DNA from: Anisodus tanguticus | Taxonomy: Eukaryota > Streptophyta > Magnoliopsida > Solanales > Solanaceae | Length of the DNA stretch: 64,000 nt | Direction of reading: 5' to 3' | Assembly: GCA_034509755.1 (NCBI GenBank) | Contig: CM067548.1 | Coordinates: 16,072,018 to 16,136,017, forward strand | In this document: piece by piece, positions 13,303 through 24,325 of the stretch | Position numbering within the stretch: the first letter of the stretch is position 1 | How the letters are laid out: every line of letters starts with the position of its first letter | Program-made: the position numbers and the translations under genes | The notes under the pieces: model-generated | The model's input: the letters and a program-made list of their open reading frames with translations, nothing else | What the model was told of the DNA's origin: nothing | The model's database searches: none

Positions 13303-14086
13303 ATTACATCATTAAACTAGAGTGATGAGTGTATCACTTAGGCTAGAATTACATCACCTTACTCGATATAGAATGAAAACCATGACCATCTCGGCCGGCA
13401 TTACATCATTAAACCGGAGTGATGACCGTATCATCACTTAGGGCCGAAATTACATCACCTAACTCGATATAGAATGAAATCCATGACCACTCGACTTGCA
13501 TTACATCATTAAACTAGAGTGACGACAACATCACTTAGGCTAGAATTACATTACCCGACTCGATATAGAATGAAAACCATGAAATCTCGGCCGGCATTAC
13601 ATCATTCAACTAGAGTGATGACTGTATCACTTAGGCTAGAATTACATCACCTAACTCGATATAGAATGAAATCCATGACCACCTCATTCAACTCGGCTTG
13701 CATTACATCATTAAACTCGGAGACAACGCATCACTTAGGCTGAAATTACATTACACTGACTCGATATATAATGAAAACCATGAAATCTCGGCTGACATTA
13801 CATCATTAAACTAGAGTTATGACTGTATCACTTAGGCTAGAATTACATCACCTGACTCGATATAGAATGAAAACCATGACCATCTCGGCTGGCATTACAT
13901 CATTCAACTGGAGTGATGACTGTAGCACTTGGGCCGAGTTACATCACCTAACTCGATATAGAATGAAATCCATGACCACCTCGACTTGCATTACATCATT
14001 AAACCGGAGTGACAAACAATCACTTAGGCTTAGAAATTACATTACCCGACTCGATATATAGAATGAAAACCATGAAATCTCGACCG
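13303..14086 (+). repeat. HOR unit, 8-mer, irregular classes
   Basis: 784 bp. Eight monomers fit by length, but several after D are mixtures of B, C and A words, and the G position looks more like C. Confidence 0.68.
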
Positions 14087-15728
14087 ATTACATCATTAAA
14101 CTAGAGTGATGAGTGTATCACTTAGGCTAGAATTCATCACCTTACTCGATATAGAATGAAAACCATGACCATCTCGGCTGGCATTACATCATTCAACCAT
14201 GACATCTCACTTAGGGTTACATTACATCATATAGAATGAAAACCATGACCAATTATGATTACATCATTAAACTTAGAAAACAACATCATCACTTAGGCTA
14301 AATTACATTACCCGACTCGATATAGAATGAAAACCATGACCATCTCGGTGGCATTACATCATTCAACTGAGAGTGATGACCGTAGCACTTGGGCCGGAGT
14401 TACATCACCTAACTCGATATAGAATGAAATCCATGACCACCTCGGCTTGCATTACATCATTAAACTGGAGTGACAACTGCATCACTTAGGCTCGAATTAC
14501 ATCACCTGACTCGATATAGAATGAAAACCATTACCATCTCGGCTGGCATTACATTATTCAACTAGAGTGACGACAACAACACTTGGGCTAGAATTACATC
14601 TCCTGACTATATATTGAATGAAAACCATGAGCATGTTGGCTGGAATTACATCATTCAACTGGAGTGATGATGAACACTTGGCCGAGTTACATCACCTAAC
14701 TCGATATAGAATGAAATCCATGACCACCTCGGCTTGCATTACATTATTAAACTGGAGTGACAACTGCATCACTTAGGTTGAAATTACATTACCTGACTCG
14801 ATATAGAATGAAAACCATGAAATCTCGGCTGACATTACATCATTAAACTAGAGTTATGATTGTATCACTTAGGCTAGAATTACATTACCGACTCGATATA
14901 GAATGAAAACCATGACCATCTCTCGGCATTACATTACATCATTCAACCGGAGTGTGATGACCGTAGCACTTGGGCCGAGTTACATCACCTAACTCGATAT
15001 AGAATGAAATCCATGACCACCTCGGCTTGCATTACATCATTAAACTCGGAGTGACAACACATCACTTAGGCTCGAAATTACATTACCTCGACTCGATATA
15101 GAATGAAAACCATGAAATCTCGGTGGCATTACATTATTAAACTAGAGTGACGACAACATACACTTGGGCTAGAATTACATCACCCGACTATATATAGAAT
15201 GAAAACCATGACCATCTCGGGCCGGCATTACATCATTCAACTGGAGTGATGACCGTAACACTTGGGCCGAGTTACATCACCTAACTCGATATAGAATGAA
15301 ATCCATGACCACCTCGGCTTGCATTACATTATTAAACTCGGAGTGACAACAATCACTTAGGTTGAAATTACATTACCTGACTCGATATAGAATGAAAACC
15401 ATGAAATCTCGGCTGGCATTACATCATTAAACTAGAGTTATGACTGTATCACTTAGGCTAGAATTACATCACCTTACTCGATATAGAATGAAAACCATGA
15501 CCATCTCGGCTGGCATTACATCATTCAACCTGGAGTGATGACCGTAGCACTTGGGCCGAGTTACATCACCTAACTCGATATAGAATGAAATCCATGACCA
15601 CGACCATCATTCAACTCGACTTGCATTAAATCATCAAACTCAATAGTGAAAAACAAAACAACATCACTTAGGTAAATTACATTACCTGACTCGATATATA
15701 GAAAGAAAACCATGAAATCTCGACTGGC
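14087..15728 (+). repeat. HOR unit, about 17 monomers, left/right transition
   Basis: 1,642 bp. A scrambled stretch at 14,191-14,297 is followed by the first right-domain E2-F pair at 14,451 and later. The G before 15,729 is disturbed at 15,600-15,670 and is the first with ATTAAATCATCAAAC. Confidence 0.7.
14191..14297 (+). other. Scrambled satellite stretch at the domain boundary
   Basis: Short pieces (GACATCTCACTTAGGG, ACATCATATAGAATG, CCAATTATGATTAC) replace about one monomer shortly before the first E2-F pair of the right domain. Confidence 0.72.
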
Positions 15729-17070
15729 ATTACATCATTAAACTAGAGTGATGAGTGTATCACTTAGGCTAGAATTACATCACCTAACTCGATATAGAAT
15801 GAAAACCATGACCATCTCGACTGGCATTACATCATTAAACTAGAGTGATGACTGTATCACTTAGGCTAGAATTACATCACCTGACTCGATATAGAATGAA
15901 AACCATTACCATCTCGGCTGGCATTACATTATTCAACTAGAGTGACGACTACAACACTTGGGCTAGAATTACATCTCCTGACTATATATTGAATGAAAAC
16001 CATGAGCATGTTGGTGGATTACATCATTCAACTGGAGTGATGACTGCAACACTTGGGCCGGAGTTACATCACCTAACTCGATATAGAATGAAATGCATGA
16101 CCACCTCGGCTTGCATTACATTATTAAACTGGAGTGACAACTGCATCACTTAGGCTGAAATTACATTACCTGACTCAATATAGAATGAAAACCATGAAAT
16201 CTCGGTACTGACATTACATCATTAAACTAGAGTTATGATTGTATCACTTAGGCTAGAATTACATTACCTGACTCTATATAGAATGAAAACCATGACCATC
16301 TCGGCTGGCATTACATCATTCAACTGGAGTGATGACTGTAGCACTTGGGCCGGAGTTACATCACCTAACTCGATATAGAATGAAATCCATGACCACCTCG
16401 GCTTGCATTACATCATTAAACTGGAGTGACAACTGCATCACTTAGGCTCGAATTACATCACCTGACGCGATATAGAATGAAAACCATTACCATCTCGGTT
16501 GGCATTACATTATTCAACTAGAGTGACGACAACAACACTTGGGCTAGAATTACATCTCCTGACTATATATTGAATGAAAACCATGAGCATGTTGGCCGGG
16601 TATTACATCATTCAACCGGAGTGATGATGCAACACTTGGGCCGGAGTTACATCACCTAACTCGATATAGAATGAAATCCATGACCACCTCGGCTTGCATT
16701 ACATTATTAAACTGGAGTGACAACTGCATCACTTAGGTTGAAATTACATTACCTGACTCAATATAGAATGAAAACCATGAAATCTCGGCTGACATTACAT
16801 CATTAAACTAGAGTTATGATTGTATCACTTAGGCTAGAATTACATTACCTGACTCTATATAGAATGAAAACCATGACCATCTCGGCTGGCATTACATCAT
16901 TCAACTGGAGTGATGACTGTAGCACTTGGGCCGGAGTTACATCACCTAACTCGATATAGAATGAAATCCATGACCACCTCGACTTGCATTACATCATTAA
17001 ACTGGAGTGACAACAACATCACTTAGGCTTACATTACCTAACTCGATATAGAAAAAACATGAAATCGACG
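15729..17070 (+). repeat. HOR unit, 14-mer, first full right-domain type
   Basis: D-(EFBCAB)2-G, 1,342 bp, with G disrupted at its 3' end (from about 17,017). Confidence 0.8.
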
Positions 17071-17165
17071 ACATCATTAAACTAGACACTTAGGCTAGAA
17101 TTACATCACCTTACTCGATATAGAATGAAAACCATGACCACTCGATATAGAATGAAAGGCTCGAA
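17017..17165 (+). other. Scrambled G-D junction
   Basis: G loses its GAAAGAAACCC word, D loses GATGAGTG, and a repeated ACTCGATATAGAATGAAA follows. This is the clearest decayed unit boundary. Confidence 0.72.
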
Positions 17166-18718
17166 TTACATCACCCGACTCGATATAGAATGAAAACCAT
17201 TACCATCTCGGCATTACATTATTCAACTAGAGTGACGACAACAACACTTGGGCTAGAATTACATCCCGACTATATATTGAATGAAAACCATGAGCATGCT
17301 GGCTGGTATTACATCATTCAACTGGAGTGATGACTGCAACACTTGGGCCGGAGTTACATCACCTAACTCGATATAGAATGAAATCCATGACCACCTCGGC
17401 TTGCATTACATTATTAAACTGGAGTGACAACAACATCACTTAGGTTGAAATTACATTACCTGACTCAATATAGAATGAAAACCATGAAATCTCGGCTGAC
17501 ATTACATCATTAAACTAGAGTTATGATTGTATCACTTAGGCTAGAATTACATTACCTGACTATATAGAATGAAAACCATGACCATCTCGGCTGGCATTAC
17601 ATCATTCAACTGGAGTGATGACTGTAGCACTTGGGCCGGAGTTACATCACCTAACTCGATATAGAATGAAATCCATGACCACCTCGACTTGCATTACATC
17701 ATTAAACTCGGAGTGACAACATCACTTAGGCTCGAATTACATTCACAGGCAATTACATCGACTCGATATATAGAATGAAAACCATTACCATCTCGGTACC
17801 GGCATTACATTATTCAACTAGAGTGACGACAACAACACTTGGGCTAGAATTACATCTCCCGACTATATATTGAATGAAAACCATGAGCATGTCGGCCGGT
17901 ATTACATCATTCAACCGGAGTGATGATCGCAACACTTGGGCCGGAGTTACATCACCTAACTCGATATAGAATGAAATCCATGACCACCTCGGCTTGCATT
18001 ACATTATTAAACCGGAGTGACAATTGCATCACTTAGGTTGAAATTACATTACCCGACTCGATATAGAATGAAAACCATGAAATCTCTACTGACATTACAT
18101 TATTAAACTAGAGTTACGAATCTGTATCACTTAGGCTAGAATTACATCACTCGATATAGAATGAAAACCATGAGTTATCTCGACCGGCATTACATCATTA
18201 AACTAGAGTGATGACCGTATCACTTAGGCTAGAATTACATCACCTAACTCGATATAGAATGAAAACCATGACCATCTCGGCTTGCATTACATCATTAAAC
18301 TGGAGTGACAACTGCATCACTTAGGTTGAAATTACATTACCTCGACTCGATATAGAATGAAAACCATGATCGGACTGACATTACATCATTAAACTAGAGT
18401 TATGACATGTATCACTTAGGCTAGAATTACATCACCTTACATCGATATATATAGAATGAAAAAACATGACCATCTCGGCCGGCATTACATCATTCAACTC
18501 GGAGTGATGACGTAGCACTTGGGCCGAGTTACATCACCTAACTCGATATAGAATGAAATCCATGACCACGTCGACTTGCATTAAATCATCAAACTTAGGA
18601 GTGAAACCTAACTCGATATAGAATGAAATCATGACCACGTCGATTACATCTTAGGTGAAATTAGGTCATTACATTACCTGACTCGATATAGAAAGAAACC
18701 CATGAAATCTCGACTGGC
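17071..18718 (+). repeat. HOR unit, about 17 monomers
   Basis: 1,648 bp. The starting D lacks about 20 bases including its GATGAGTG marker. A second D-like monomer without the marker lies near 18,190. G is scrambled at 18,593-18,672. Confidence 0.65.
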
Positions 18719-18815
18719 ATTACATCATTAAACTAGAGTGATGAGTGTATCACTTAGGCTAGAATTACATCACCTTACTCGATATAGAATGAAAACCATG
18801 ACCATCTCGACTGGC
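18719..18815 (+). repeat. Monomer D (HOR start marker), 97 bp
   Basis: Recognised by GAGTGATGAGTGTATCAC at monomer positions 18-35 and by CCTTACTCG in the middle. It occurs once per higher-order repeat and is the punctuation mark used here to set unit boundaries. It is followed by a monomer starting TAATCATCATT instead of ATTACATCATT. Confidence 0.93.
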
Positions 18816-18915
18816 TAATCATCATTAAACTTGAGTCATGACTGTATCACTTAGGCTAGAATTACATCACCTTACTCGATATAGAATGAAAAAAACCATT
18901 ACCATCTCGGCTGGC
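18816..18915 (+). repeat. Monomer E1 (post-D variant), 100 bp
   Basis: Begins TAATCATCATTAAACTTGAG with GTCATGACTG next, and ends with CCATTACCATCTCGGCTGGC. This copy is 3 bp long because the A4 run near its end is A7. The E1 position is where most scrambled stretches of the right domain fall. Confidence 0.88.
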
Positions 18916-19012
18916 ATTACATTATTCAACTAGAGTGACGACTACAACACTTGGGCTAGAATTACATCTCCTGACTATATATTGAATGAAAACCATGAGC
19001 ATGTTGGCTGGA
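18916..19012 (+). repeat. Monomer F1, 97 bp
   Basis: The most diverged class: starts ATTACATTATTCAAC, carries GACGACTACAACACTTGGGC, replaces the usual ACTCGATATAG by ACTATATATTG, and ends CATGAGCATGTTGGCTGG plus A. It always follows E. Confidence 0.93.
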
Positions 19013-19109
19013 ATTACATCATTCAACTGGAGTGATGACTGCAACACTTGGGCCGGAGTTACATCACCTAACTCGATATAGAATGAAATGCATGACCACC
19101 TCGGCTTGC
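19013..19109 (+). repeat. Monomer B1 (after F1), 97 bp
   Basis: B-type core CACTTGGGCCGGAG and CCTAACTCGATATAG, with the local signature GACTGCAACAC and GAAATGCATGACC. Confidence 0.92.
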
Positions 19110-19204
19110 ATTACATTATTAAACTGGAGTGACAACTGCATCACTTAGGTTGAAATTACATTACCTGACTCAATATAGAATGAAAACCATGAAATCTCGG
19201 TGAC
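19110..19204 (+). repeat. Monomer C1, 95 bp
   Basis: Starts ATTACATTATTAAACTGG, carries TTAGGTTGAAATTAC and the hexamer-1 signature GACTCAATATAG, ends GAAATCTCGG plus TGAC. It lacks one or two bases seen in other copies. Confidence 0.9.
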
Positions 19205-19302
19205 ATTACATCATTAAACTAGAGTTATGATTGTATCACTTAGGCTAGAATTACATTACCTTGACTCTATATAGAATGAAAACCATGACCATCTCGGCTG
19301 GC
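19205..19302 (+). repeat. Monomer A1, 98 bp
   Basis: A-type GAGTTATGATTGTATCAC with the hexamer-1 signature CTCTATATAG in place of CTCGATATAG, and ACATTACC in place of ACATCACC. Confidence 0.92.
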
Positions 19303-19399
19303 ATTACATCATTCAACTGGAGTGATGACTGTAGCACTTGGGCCGGAGTTACATCACCTAACTCGATATAGAATGAAATCCATGACCACCTCGGCTTGC
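19303..19399 (+). repeat. Monomer B2 (middle B), 97 bp
   Basis: The commonest B form: GATGACTGTAGCACTTGGGC followed by CCGGAG, then CCTAACTCG, ending CCACCTCGGCTTGC. It closes the first hexamer. Confidence 0.93.
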
Positions 19400-19496
19400 A
19401 TTACATCATTAAACTGGAGTGACAACTGCATCACTTAGGCTCGAATTACATCACCTGACGCGATATAGAATGAAAACCATTACCATCTCGGCTGGC
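19400..19496 (+). repeat. Monomer E2, 97 bp
   Basis: Opens the second hexamer. The front half is like C (GTGACAACTGCATCAC) and the back half is like E1 (CCATTACCATCTCGG). The signature is GACGCGATATAG, a CpG-containing variant seen only at this position of the unit. The mixed make-up suggests an origin by fusion of C and E, which is inference. Confidence 0.92.
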
Positions 19497-19593
19497 ATTA
19501 CATTATTCAACTAGAGTGACGACAACAACACTTGGGCTAGAATTACATCTCCTGACTATATATTGAATGAAAACCATGAGCATGCTGGGTGGT
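19497..19593 (+). repeat. Monomer F2, 97 bp
   Basis: F type with GACGACAACAACAC instead of F1's GACGACTACAACAC; most copies end GAGCATGCTGGCTGGT, this one GAGCATGCTGGGTGGT. Confidence 0.92.
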
Positions 19594-19690
19594 ATTACAT
19601 CATTCAACTGGAGTGATGACTGCAACACTTGGGCCGGAGTTACATCACCTAACTCGATATAGAATGAAATCCATGACCACCTCGGCTTGC
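19594..19690 (+). repeat. Monomer B3 (after F2), 97 bp
   Basis: As B1 (GACTGCAACAC) but with GAAATCCATGACC rather than GAAATGCATGACC; several other units have GAAATCCCTGACC here. Confidence 0.9.
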
Positions 19691-19786
19691 ATTACATTAT
19701 TAAACTGGAGTGACAATTGCATCACTTAGGTTGAAATTACATTACCTGACTCGATATAGAATGAAAACCATGAAATCTCGGCTGAC
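19691..19786 (+). repeat. Monomer C2, 96 bp
   Basis: C type with GTGACAATTGCATCAC (C1 has GTGACAACTGC) and GACTCGATATAG. Confidence 0.92.
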
Positions 19787-19882
19787 ATTACATCATTAAA
19801 CTAGAGTTATGACTGTATCACTTAGGCTAGAATTACATCACCTTACTCGATATAGAATGAAAACCATGACCATCTCGGTGGC
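19787..19882 (+). repeat. Monomer A2, 96 bp
   Basis: A type with GAGTTATGACTG and CCTTACTCG here; most other units carry CCTTACACGATATAG at this position. Confidence 0.9.
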
Positions 19883-19977
19883 ATTACATCATTCAAGGAG
19901 TGATGACCGTAGCACTTGGGCCGGAGTTACATCACCTAACTCGATATAGAATGAAATCCATGACCACGTCGACTTGC
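19883..19977 (+). repeat. Monomer B4 (pre-G), 95 bp
   Basis: Ends CCACGTCGACTTGC, where the other B monomers end CCACCTCGGCTTGC. It occurs once per right-domain unit directly before G. This copy has lost about two bases near its start. Confidence 0.92.
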
Positions 19978-20073
19978 ATTAAATCATCAAACTCGGAGTG
20001 AAAACAACATCACTTAGGTCGAAATTACATTACCTGACTCGATATAGAAAGAAACCCATGAAATCTCGACTGG
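19978..20073 (+). repeat. Monomer G (HOR end marker), 96 bp
   Basis: Starts ATTAAATCATCAAAC, then GTGAAAACAACATC, TTAGGTCGAAATTAC, and the unique GAAAGAAACCCATG, ending GAAATCTCGACTGGC. It directly precedes D in every clean unit. Confidence 0.93.
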
Positions 20074-21551
20074 CATTACATCATTAAACTAGAGTGATGA
20101 GTGTATCACTTAGGCTAGAATTACATCACCTTACTCGATATAGAATGAAAACCATGACCATCTCGACATTACATCATTCAACTAGAGTGATGATGTAATC
20201 ATCATTACATCACCTACTCGATATAGAATGAAAACCATCTCGACTGGCTAATCATCATTAAACTTGAGAGTGACAACTGTATCACTTAGGCTAGAATTAC
20301 ATCACCTGACTCGATATAGAATGAAAACCATTACCATCTCGGCTGGCATTACATTATTCAACTAGAGTGACGACTACAACACTTGGGCTAGAATTACATC
20401 TCCTGACTATATATTGAATGAAAACCATGAGCATGTTGGCTGGAATTACATCATTCAACGGTGATGATGACAACACTTGGGCCGGAGTTACATCACCTAA
20501 CTCGATATAGAATGAAATGCATGACCACCTCGGCTTGCATTACATTATTAAACTGGAGTGACAACTGCATCACTTAGGCTGAAATTACATTACCTGACTC
20601 AATATAGAATGAAAACCATGAAATCTCGGCTGACATTACATCATTAAACTAGAGTTATGATTGTATCACTTAGGCTAGAATTACATTACCTGACTCTATA
20701 TAGAATGAAAACCATGACCATCTCGGCTGGCATTACATCATTCAACTGGAGTGATGATGTGTAGCACTTGGGCCGAGTTACATCACCTAACTCGATATAG
20801 AATGAAATCCATGACCACCTCGGCTTGCATTACATCATTAAACCATCGGAGTGACAATCATTAAACTGCATCACTTAGGCTCGAATTACATCACCCGACG
20901 CGATATAGAATGAAAACCATTACCATCTCGGTACGGGCATTACATTATTCATTACACATTATTCAACTAGAGTAGAGTGCGACAACAACACTTGGGCTAG
21001 AATTACATCTCCCGACTATATATTGAATGAAAACCATGAGCATGCTTGGCCGGTATTACATCATTCAACCGGAGTGATGACCGCAACACTTGGGCCGGAG
21101 TTACATCACCTAACTCGATATAGAATGAAATCCATGACCACCTCGGCTTGCATTACATTATTAAACCGGAGTGACAATTGCATCACTTAGGTTGAAATTA
21201 CATTACCCGACTCGATATAGAATGAAAACCATGAAATCTCGGCCGACATTACATCATTAAACTAGAGTTATGACCGTATCACTTAGGCTAGAATTACATC
21301 ACCTTACACTCATATAGAATGAAAACCATGACCATCTCGGGCCGGCATTACATCATTCAACTGGAGTGATGACCGTAGCACTTGGGCCGGAGTTACATCA
21401 CCTAACTCGATATAGAATGAAATCCATGACCAAATCCATGACCACGTCGACTTGCATTAAATCATCAAACTCGGAGTGAAAACAACATCACTAGGTCGAA
21501 ATTACATTACCCGACTCGATATAGAAAGAAACCCATGAAATCTCGACCGGC
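20074..21551 (+). repeat. HOR unit, 14-mer plus extra partial monomer
   Basis: 1,478 bp. About 100 extra bases after D (20,165-20,260) include a hairpin at 20,187-20,213. The E2 region near 20,840-20,980 is also disturbed. Confidence 0.75.
20187..20213. repeat. Local inverted repeat (hairpin) in an extra partial monomer
   Basis: The left arm GTGATGATGTAAT (20,187-20,199) and right arm ATTACATCAC (20,204-20,213) are complementary over 10 bp, with a 3-base bulge in the left arm and a 4-base loop CATC. It is the only place I found where satellite words run in the opposite sense next to each other. It sits in the insert after D. Confidence 0.7.
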
Positions 21552-22945
21552 ATTACATCATTAAACTAGAGTGATGAGTGTATCACTTAGGCTAGAATTA
21601 CATCACCTTACTCGATATAGAATGAAAACCATGACCATCTCGACTAATCATCATTAAACTTGAGTCATGACCGTATCACTTAGGCTAGAATTACATCACA
21701 CTGACCTCGATATAGAATGAAAATATAGAATGAAAACCATTACCATCTCGGCTGGCATTACATTATTCAACTAGAGTGACGACTACAACACTTGGGCTAG
21801 AATTACATCTCCCGACTATATATTGAATGAAAACCATGAGCATGTTGGCCGGAATTACATCATTCAACCGGAGTGATGACCGGAACACTTGGGCCGGAGT
21901 TACATCACCTAACTCGATATAGAATGAAATGCATGACCACCTCGGCTTGCATTACATTATTAAACTGGAGTGACAAACCGCATCACACTAGGTTGAAATT
22001 ACATTACCCGACTCAATATAGAATGAAAACCATGAAATCTCGGCCGACATTACATCATTAAACTAGAGTTATGATTGTATCACTTAGGCTAGAATTACAT
22101 TACACTCGACTCTATATAGAATGAAAACCATGACCATCTCGGTGGCATTACATCATTCAACTGGAGTGATGATCGATATAGAATGTAGCACTTGGGCCGG
22201 AGTTACATCACCTAACTCGATATAGAATGAAATCCATGACCACCTCGGCTTGCATTACATCATTAAACCATGAGTGACAACCGCATCACTTAGGCTCGAA
22301 TTACATCACCTGGACGCGATATAGAATGAAAACCATTACCATCTCGGCTGGCATTACATTATTCAACTAGAGTGACGACAACAACACTTGGGCTAGAATT
22401 ACATCTCCTGACTATATATTGAATGAAAACCATGAGCATGCTGGCTGGTATTACATCATTCAACTGGAGTGATGACTGCAACACTTGGGCCGGAGTTACA
22501 TCACCTAACTCGATATAGAATGAAATCCATGACCACCTCGGCTTGCATTACATTATTAAACTGGAGTGACAATTGCATCACTTAGGTTGAAATTACATTA
22601 CCTGACTCGATATAGAATGAAAACCATGAAATCTCGGCTGACATTACATCATTAAACTAGAGTTATGACTGTATCACTTAGGCTAGAATTACATCACCTT
22701 ACACGATATAGAATGAAAACCATGACCATCTCGGCATTACATTACATCATTCAACCGGAGTGATGAACGTATGCACTTGGGCTTGGAGTTACATCACCTA
22801 ACTCGATATAGAATGAAATCCATGACCACGTCGACTTGCATTAAATCATCAAACTCGGAGTGAAAACAACATCACTTAGGTCGAAATTACATTACCTCGA
22901 CTCGATATAGAAAAAAACCCATGAAATCTCCCATGAAATCTCGGC
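21552..22945 (+). repeat. HOR unit, 14-mer
   Basis: D-(EFBCAB)2-G, 1,394 bp, with small insertions near 21,710-21,740 and 22,170-22,190 and a duplicated CCCATGAAATCTC at the end of G. Confidence 0.82.
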
Positions 22946-24325
22946 ATTACATCATTAAACTAGAGTGATGAGTGTATCACTTAGGCTAGAATTACATCAC
23001 CTTACTCGATATAGAATGAAAACCATGACCATCTCGACTGGCTAATCATCATTAAACTTGAGTCATGACTGTATCACTTAGGCTAGAATTACATCACCTG
23101 ACTCGATATAGAATGAAAACCATTACCATCTCGGCTGGCATTACATTATTCAACTAGAGTGACGACTACAACAACACTTGGGCTAGAATTACATCTCCTG
23201 ACTATATATTGAATGAAAACCATGAGCATGTTGGCTGGGAATTACATCATTCAACTGGAGTGATGACTGCAACACTTGGGCCGGAGTTACATCACCTAAC
23301 TCGATATAGAATGAAATGCATGACCACCTCGGCTTGCATTACATTATTAAACTGGAGTGACAACTGCATCACTTAGGTTGAAATTACATTACCTGACTCA
23401 ATATAGAATGAAAACCATGAAATCTCGGCTGACATTACATCATTAAACTAGAGTTATGATTGTATCACTTAGGCTAGAATTACATTACCTGACTCTATAT
23501 AGAATGAAAACCATGACCATCTCGGCTGGCATTACATCATTCAACTGGAGTGATGACTGTAGCACTTGGGCCGGAGTTACATCACCTAACTCGATATAGA
23601 ATGAAATCCATGACCACCTCGGCTTGCATTACATCATTAAACTGGAGTGACAACTGCATCACTTAGGCTCGAATTACATCACCTGACGCGATATAGAATG
23701 AAAACCATTACCATCTCGGCTGGCATTACATTATTCAACTAGAGTGACGACAACAACACTTGGGCTAGAATTACATCTCCATTATTCAACTACTATATAC
23801 ATCTCCCGAATATATTGAATGAAAACCATGAGCATGCTGGGTGGTATTACATCATTCAACTGGAGTGATGACTGCAACACTTGGGCCGGAGTTACATCAC
23901 CTAACTCGATATAGAATGAAATCCCTGACCACCTCGGCTTGCATTACATTATTAAACTGGAGTGACAATTGCATCACTTAGGTTGAAATTACATTACCTG
24001 ACTCGATATAGAATGAAAACCATGAAATCTCGGCTGACATTACATTAAATAGAGTTATGATTGTATCACTTAGGCTAGAATTACATCACCTTACACGATA
24101 TAGAATGAAAACCATGACCATCTGGGCCGGCATTACATCATTCAACTGGAGTGATGACTGTAGCACTTGGGCCGGAGTTACATCACCTAACTCGATATAG
24201 AATGAAATCCATGACCACGTCGACTTGCATTAAATCATCAAACTGGAGTGAAAACAACATCACTTAGGTCGAAATTACATTACCTCGACTCGATATAGAA
24301 AGAAACCCATGAAATCTCGACCGGC
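22946..24325 (+). repeat. HOR unit, 14-mer
   Basis: D-(EFBCAB)2-G, 1,380 bp. D and E1 are intact. F2 carries a 20-30 bp scrambled insertion near 23,778-23,815. Confidence 0.85.

Larger units (their letters stand above)
1..14450 (+). repeat. Left domain: D-(CAB)n-G higher-order repeats
   Basis: Between successive D markers the filler is mainly the trimer C-A-B, with 2 to 5 trimers per unit. The G monomer here mostly begins like ordinary monomers and in the older form ends GAAATATCGACTGGC. E and F monomers occur only in the units starting at 6,783, 8,909 and 9,717. The F hallmark TATATTGAATG (or its G-variant) is absent between about 10,000 and 14,600. From about 11 kb the G monomer already shows the right-domain ending GAAATCTCGACTGGC, so the shift between domains is stepwise. 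Confidence 0.8.
18719..20073 (+). repeat. Reference right-domain HOR, 14-mer (1,355 bp)
   Basis: The best-preserved right-hand unit: D, then E-F-B-C-A-B, then a second diverged E-F-B-C-A-B, then G. The two hexamers differ at fixed sites, so they are stable paralogous halves rather than fresh copies. Examples are E2 GACGCGATATAG against E1 GATATAG, C1 CAATATAG against C2 CGATATAG, and A1 CTCTATATAG against A2 CTCGATATAG here (CACGATATAG in most other units). The 14 monomers are listed separately below. Confidence 0.92.

Noticed and set aside
19883..19977. CACGTC in B4 as a promoter element (E-box/G-box-like)
   Set aside because: It is CACGTC, not CACGTG, and there is no gene or other promoter feature nearby. 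It is better described as a class marker of the monomer.
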